From NCBI GenBank assembly GCA_964579415.1, contig CAZOGW010000113.1:1-9654 (forward strand): 9,654 nucleotides of DNA, written 5' to 3'. This document shows positions 6,988 to 9,654 of this stretch, one piece after another (position 1 is the stretch's first letter; each line of letters starts with the position of its first letter). The notes beneath the pieces were generated by a model. That model was not told the origin of the DNA and did not search any database. It saw only the letters and a program-made list of their open reading frames with translations. This stretch comes from CAZOGW01 sp964579415. GTDB taxonomy: Bacteria; Actinomycetota; Acidimicrobiia; Spongiisociales; UBA5794. Made by a program: the position numbers and the translations under genes.

Positions 6988-8118
6988 TCAAGGGGCTTCC
7001 TCGGTCCGTGGTACGGCGCGGCGGGTGCGGATGGCGGCGGCGACGGCTTCGAAGGTGCCGGCGGCGATGGCAACCCGGAGGTGGGCGAGCAGGTCCAGCG
7101 TGTAGGTGAGGTTGTGAACGGTCACCAGACGGTGGCCGAGCTGTTCGCCGGTGTTGAACAGGTGCCGCAGGTAGCCTCGGGAATAGCGGGAACAGGTGAT
7201 GCAGCGGCAGTCGGGGTCGATGGGCTCGGCGGAGCGGGCCAGGGTGCTCCGCTTGACCGAGAAGTCCCCTTCGGGGTGAAGGACCTTGCCGTGGCGAGCC
7301 AGTCGGGTGGGGATCACGCAGTCGAACATGTCGACACCGCGGGCAACGGCGTCGACGAGCCCTTCGGTGTCCCCGAGGCCCATCACGTAGCGGGGTGCCG
7401 CCGACGGCAGCTCGGCGACCACCACCTCGATGGCATCGTTGCGATCGGCGGGAGGCTCACCCACCGCCAGCCCCCCGATGCCGTAGCCGGGGAAGCCGAG
7501 GTCGGCGGTGCGGCGGGCAGATGTCGCCCGCAACTCGGGATCGACGCCGCCCTGGACGATGCCGAACATGGCCCGATCGTCGCGGGTGCGGGCGGCGAGA
7601 GCCCGTTCTGCCCAGCGCAGCGTCCGTTCCATGGCGTCGACCACCACGGGTCGCGGCGACGGGTTGCCTACCAGGACGTCGAGCACCATGGCGATGTCCG
7701 ATCCCAGCGCCTCCTGCACGGCGACGGCGCGTTCGGGGGTGAGCGTCACCGCCGAGCCGTCGTAGCTGGAGCGGAAGCGCACCCCCTCCTCGTCGACCTT
7801 GGGGGAGAGGGAGAAGATCTGGAAGCCTCCGGAGTCGGTGAGCACCGGCCCGCGCCAACCCATGAAGGCGCCGACTTCGCCCAGACCTGCCACCACGTCC
7901 TCGCCGGGGCGCAGCATGAGGTGGTAGGTGTTGGCCAGGACGATGTCGGCGCCGATGGCCTCCAGGTCCTCGGCGCCGACGAGCCTCACCGCAGCCCGGG
8001 TGCCCACCGGCATGAACGCCGGTGTGGGCACGGCGCCGTGGGGGGTGTGGAGGATCCCGGAGCGGGCGGCGCCGTCGTTGGTGACCGGCTGCCACCAGAC
8101 CGGAGGCCGGGCCGTCAT
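6988..8118 (-). CDS. tgt: tRNA-guanine transglycosylase
   Basis: 376-residue enzyme that swaps guanine-34 for preQ1 in the anticodon of GUN tRNAs, the committed step of queuosine formation on tRNA. TDSGGFQ (94-100) carries the general acid/base Asp95, FGIVQGG is at 185-191, GGLAVGE at 215-221, and FDCVIPTR (265-272) carries the nucleophile Asp266. The zinc site is Cys304, Cys306, Cys309 and His335. Length matches the bacterial family. The substrate-pocket segment usually written FDECTPYP is LDVLVGNPSP (146-155): Asp147 is kept but the following residues are not. The ATG overlaps the queA stop as ATGA; the frame is open further upstream to 8466, but that part only shadows queA. Co-translation with queA fits a shared pathway. 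Confidence 0.97.
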   Translation of the reverse strand: MTARPPVWWQPVTNDGAARSGILHTPHGAVPTPAFMPVGTRAAVRLVGAEDLEAIGADIVLANTYHLMLRPGEDVVAGLGEVGAFMGWRGPVLTDSGGFQIFSLSPKVDEEGVRFRSSYDGSAVTLTPERAVAVQEALGSDIAMVLDVLVGNPSPRPVVVDAMERTLRWAERALAARTRDDRAMFGIVQGGVDPELRATSARRTADLGFPGYGIGGLAVGEPPADRNDAIEVVVAELPSAAPRYVMGLGDTEGLVDAVARGVDMFDCVIPTRLARHGKVLHPEGDFSVKRSTLARSAEPIDPDCRCITCSRYSRGYLRHLFNTGEQLGHRLVTVHNLTYTLDLLAHLRVAIAAGTFEAVAAAIRTRRAVPRTEEAP

Positions 8119-9152
8119 CGGCGGGGAAGACCCTCGACGAGCATGGCGTCGCCGAAAGAGAGGAAGCGGTAGCCGCGCTCCAGGGCGGTGGCGTACACCT
8201 GCCGCCACCGCTCCCCCGCGGCTGCGGCGATCAGGGAGATGAGAGTGGTGCGGGGGGCGTGGAAGTTGGTGAGGAGCAGGTCGATCGCCCCGAACCGGTA
8301 GCCGGGCGTGATGAACAGGTCGGTGTCCCACTCGCCGGGGCTCACCTCGCCGGTGCGGGCTGCTGTCTCCAGGGTCCGGGCCACGGTCGTGCCTACGGCC
8401 ACCACCCTCCCGCCGCGACGTCGGGTGGCGTCGATCTCGGCGGCGGTGTCGGCGGAGACGGCGCACCGCTCGGTGTGGATGGTGTGATCCTCCACCCGTT
8501 CGGTGCCGATGGGCCGGAACGTATCGAGTCCGACGTCGAGTTCGACGGTGGCGATGCCGACGCCGACGCCGGCGCCGGCGAGGCGGGCCACCAGGGCGTC
8601 GGTGAAGTGGAGGGCGGCGGTGGGTGCCGCCGAGGAACCCAGCGACTTGGCGAACACCGTCTGGTAGCGCTCCGCGTCGGCGAGCCGTCCGTGGAAGTAC
8701 GGCGGCAGCGGGATGGCGCCGATACCGGGAAGCACGTCGTCGACGTCACCAGCGGGGGACGACAGCTCGACGGTCACCACCCCGTCCCGGGGCTCGGTCA
8801 CGACCACACCGTCGATGCGGTGCATGCCGGTGCCGAAGTCGAGGGCCAGACCCGGCTTCACCCGCCGCGCCGGCCGGATCAGTGCCGTCCAGCGCCGTTC
8901 GTCGACCCGGCGGGTGAGCAGCAACTCCACCGCTCCCCCGCTCTCCACCTTGTGCCCGCGGAGACGTGCCGTGCGGACCCGGGTCCGGTTGACGACGAGC
9001 AGATCGCCGGCCCGCAGCAACTCCGGCAACTCCGAGAACCGGTGATCCGTCATCCCCTCCACCCGCAGCAACCGCGCCGAGTCCCGCGGCTCCACCGCCT
9101 TCTGCGCGATGGCATCCGGTGGAAGGTAATAGTCGAGTTCAGCGGTCTCCAT
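8115..9152 (-). CDS. queA: S-adenosylmethionine:tRNA ribosyltransferase-isomerase
   Basis: 345-residue enzyme that transfers and isomerises the ribosyl part of SAM onto preQ1-tRNA to make epoxyqueuosine, directly after Tgt. Family motifs in order: LDYYLPPDAIAQ (6-17), VNRTRVRTARL (54-64), IPLPPYF (147-153), ERYQTVFA (161-168), GSSAAPTAALHFT (172-184), HTERCAV (226-232), VGTTVARTLE (253-262), NFHAPRTTLISL (296-307) and FLSFGDAMLV (330-339). The usual LHVGxGTF reads LDVGLDTF (205-212). Length is close to the E. coli enzyme. The ATG has no ribosome binding site; a TAGCCT box lies 9 nt upstream, so leaderless translation is possible. It is the first gene of the queA-tgt unit. Confidence 0.96.
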   Translation of the reverse strand: METAELDYYLPPDAIAQKAVEPRDSARLLRVEGMTDHRFSELPELLRAGDLLVVNRTRVRTARLRGHKVESGGAVELLLTRRVDERRWTALIRPARRVKPGLALDFGTGMHRIDGVVVTEPRDGVVTVELSSPAGDVDDVLPGIGAIPLPPYFHGRLADAERYQTVFAKSLGSSAAPTAALHFTDALVARLAGAGVGVGIATVELDVGLDTFRPIGTERVEDHTIHTERCAVSADTAAEIDATRRRGGRVVAVGTTVARTLETAARTGEVSPGEWDTDLFITPGYRFGAIDLLLTNFHAPRTTLISLIAAAAGERWRQVYATALERGYRFLSFGDAMLVEGLPRR

Positions 9153-9161
9153 ACCGGAGAA

Positions 9162-9167
9162 AGGCTA
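9162..9167 (-). promoter_or_regulatory. Possible -10 box of queA
   Basis: The minus strand reads TAGCCT, a TANNNT match ending 9 nt before the queA ATG. The -35 position falls inside the neighbouring heptamer array and has no good match. A start site at or just before the ATG would explain the missing ribosome binding site. Confidence 0.3.
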
Positions 9168-9173
9168 CTCACC

Positions 9174-9203
9174 GTACTACGTACTACGTACTACGTACTA
9201 CGT
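9174..9203. repeat. Heptamer array, GTACTAC type, four perfect copies
   Basis: Four exact copies of gtactac occupy 9174-9201, followed by gt. The array begins 22 bp upstream of the queA start and abuts its possible -10 box. It is the most regular array in the window, which suggests recent expansion. Confidence 0.9.
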
Positions 9204-9282
9204 GAAGAGCCCACAAGGCGCCTCCCGGAAACGAATCGTCTCGCCAAAGAGATCTGCGAGGTGACGGTATCTGATGCTCTCA
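9204..9282. other. Unassigned spacer between two heptamer arrays
   Basis: This 79-bp stretch has no credible coding frame, hairpin or promoter that I can see. Confidence 0.5.
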
Positions 9283-9314
9283 TACCTAGTACCTAGTACT
9301 TAATACTTAGTACC
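9283..9314. repeat. Heptamer array, TACCTAG/TACTTAG type
   Basis: Units are tacctag, tacctag, tacttaa, tacttag and a partial tacc. The units differ by one or two bases while keeping a strict 7-bp period. It lies 13 bp from the large hairpin at 9327. Confidence 0.85.
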
Positions 9315-9326
9315 CTTCTCGCGGCT

Positions 9327-9364
9327 GAGGGCCCCTGCACGGGTGGGCTGGTGCAGGGGCCCTC
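9327..9364. terminator. 14-bp perfect hairpin, likely terminator
   Basis: Bases 9327-9340 and 9351-9364 are perfect reverse complements around a 10-nt loop, a very stable GC-rich stem. No T-run follows on either strand, as is common in actinobacteria. On the minus strand it would separate transcription arriving from the right from the queA-tgt unit; because it is symmetric it could work in both directions. Confidence 0.6.
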
Positions 9365-9471
9365 CTGACCTACCGGTCCCTCACGGAACGAGGGGCGGGT
9401 CGGCGCGCTGGGCCAGCTGCAGCGCCTGGTCGAGCCACCACCGGCTGGCGCCAGACCGTCCTAACTCGTCG

Positions 9472-9487
9472 TTGGGAGCGCTCCCAA
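9472..9487. promoter_or_regulatory. CebR/CelR-type LacI-family operator
   Basis: TTGGGAGCGCTCCCAA is a perfect 16-bp palindrome containing TGGGAGCGCTCCCA. That 14-mer is the known binding site of CebR in Streptomyces and CelR in Thermobifida fusca, LacI-family repressors released by cellobiose or related oligosaccharides. The regulated gene is not in the window. Either a plus-strand gene starts beyond 9654, or the site controls the leftward promoter that overlaps it. The regulator itself is not seen here, so a different LacI-family member with the same site is possible. Confidence 0.75.
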
Positions 9488-9516
9488 GGATGGCCACCGA
9501 TGCCCTTGATTGTCAA
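9487..9516 (-). promoter_or_regulatory. Candidate leftward promoter overlapping the operator
   Basis: On the minus strand a perfect TTGACA (9516-9511) is followed after 18 nt by CATCCT (9492-9487), a weak -10 box. The start site would fall near 9480, inside the operator palindrome, the classical layout for repression. A transcript from here would run to the hairpin at 9327-9364, roughly 115-155 nt. It contains no convincing gene. The weak -10 keeps confidence low. Confidence 0.35.
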
Positions 9517-9518
9517 GT

Positions 9519-9571
9519 GAACCCGCATCGGGGTGGGTTCTCGTCCTCCCCCGCCGCTTCGGCGGGGGAGG
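9519..9571. repeat. Two adjacent inverted repeats
   Basis: The first pairs 9519-9524 (gaaccc) with 9535-9540 (gggttc). The second pairs 9545-9556 with 9560-9571, a perfect 12-bp C-run/G-run stem closed by ctt. The second resembles the G/C-run hairpin at 25-50 in its arms. Together they could terminate a gene entering from the right on the minus strand, or fold in the leader of a plus-strand gene beyond the edge. No U-tract is present. Confidence 0.5.
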
Positions 9572-9572
9572 T

Positions 9573-9639
9573 GTCCGGTCGGCTCGCCTGGGGCGATCGG
9601 ACCGCATCGCGTGCACAGACCCTGCTGAGCCGATCGGAC
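9573..9639. other. Long-range stem with nested hairpin, possible RNA structure
   Basis: Bases 9573-9585 pair with 9627-9639 over 13 positions with one G-U-type pair when read as plus-strand RNA. Inside, 9593-9597 (gcgat) pairs with 9606-9610 (atcgc). Just after the outer stem comes ggaggg (9641-9646), which would be at ribosome-binding distance from a start codon at or just beyond the window end. I do not recognise a known riboswitch or ncRNA family. Confidence 0.3.
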
Positions 9640-9654
9640 GGAGGGGGTCTTTCT

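Noticed and set aside
9490..9654. Plus-strand frame from ATG 9490 open to the window end
   Set aside because: It reads through two inverted repeats and the long-range stem, lacks a ribosome binding site, and has no recognisable sequence; more likely intergenic.
9572..9654. tRNA or known riboswitch at the right edge
   Set aside because: The long-range stem is present, but no cloverleaf, T-loop or consensus of a riboswitch class that I know can be matched.

Overview
The window is about 9.6 kb of very GC-rich DNA in which every well-supported gene lies on the minus strand. Read in the direction of transcription (right to left) the order is queA, tgt, yajC, secD, secF, apt, rel, then a GloB/YcbL-type metallo-beta-lactamase-fold hydrolase. 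The run yajC-secD-secF-apt-rel-MBL hydrolase is a familiar actinobacterial arrangement, usually continuing into hisS. With the GC-rich codon use, the frequent GTG/TTG starts, TANNNT boxes placed for leaderless transcription and a CebR/CelR-type operator, it points to an actinobacterium. A deep branch such as Acidimicrobiia is possible because queA and tgt are present next to secDF, but the phylum assignment is an inference from gene order and not a measured placement.

Layout. 1-271: gene-free, with a 57-bp tandem repeat and G/C-run hairpins downstream of the hydrolase. 272-928: MBL hydrolase. 929-1007: short gap with a heptamer array. 1008-3726: rel and apt, overlapping by 14 nt. 3727-3859: gap with a probable leaderless promoter for apt-rel and a hairpin after secF. 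3860-6842: secF, secD and yajC, each pair overlapping by 4 nt (GTGA, ATGA). 6843-6987: gap with a heptamer array, a candidate promoter and a good ribosome binding site for yajC. 6988-9152: tgt and queA, joined by an ATGA overlap. 9153-9654: a 500-bp gene-poor region holding two heptamer arrays, a 14-bp perfect hairpin, a 16-bp perfect palindrome matching the CebR/CelR operator, a candidate promoter overlapping it, and several inverted repeats up to the window edge.

The genes fall into compact units: QueA and Tgt act in queuosine modification of tRNA, YajC-SecD-SecF is the ancillary part of the Sec translocase, Apt recycles adenine, and Rel makes and degrades (p)ppGpp. The core genes are ordinary. 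The unusual material is mostly between them: a family of GTACNNN heptamer arrays at three intergenic positions (four arrays), the 57-bp repeat, and the sugar-regulon operator region at the right edge. Within the genes, SecD and Tgt each have substitutions in normally conserved motifs. I did not find convincing evidence of a new multi-gene system.
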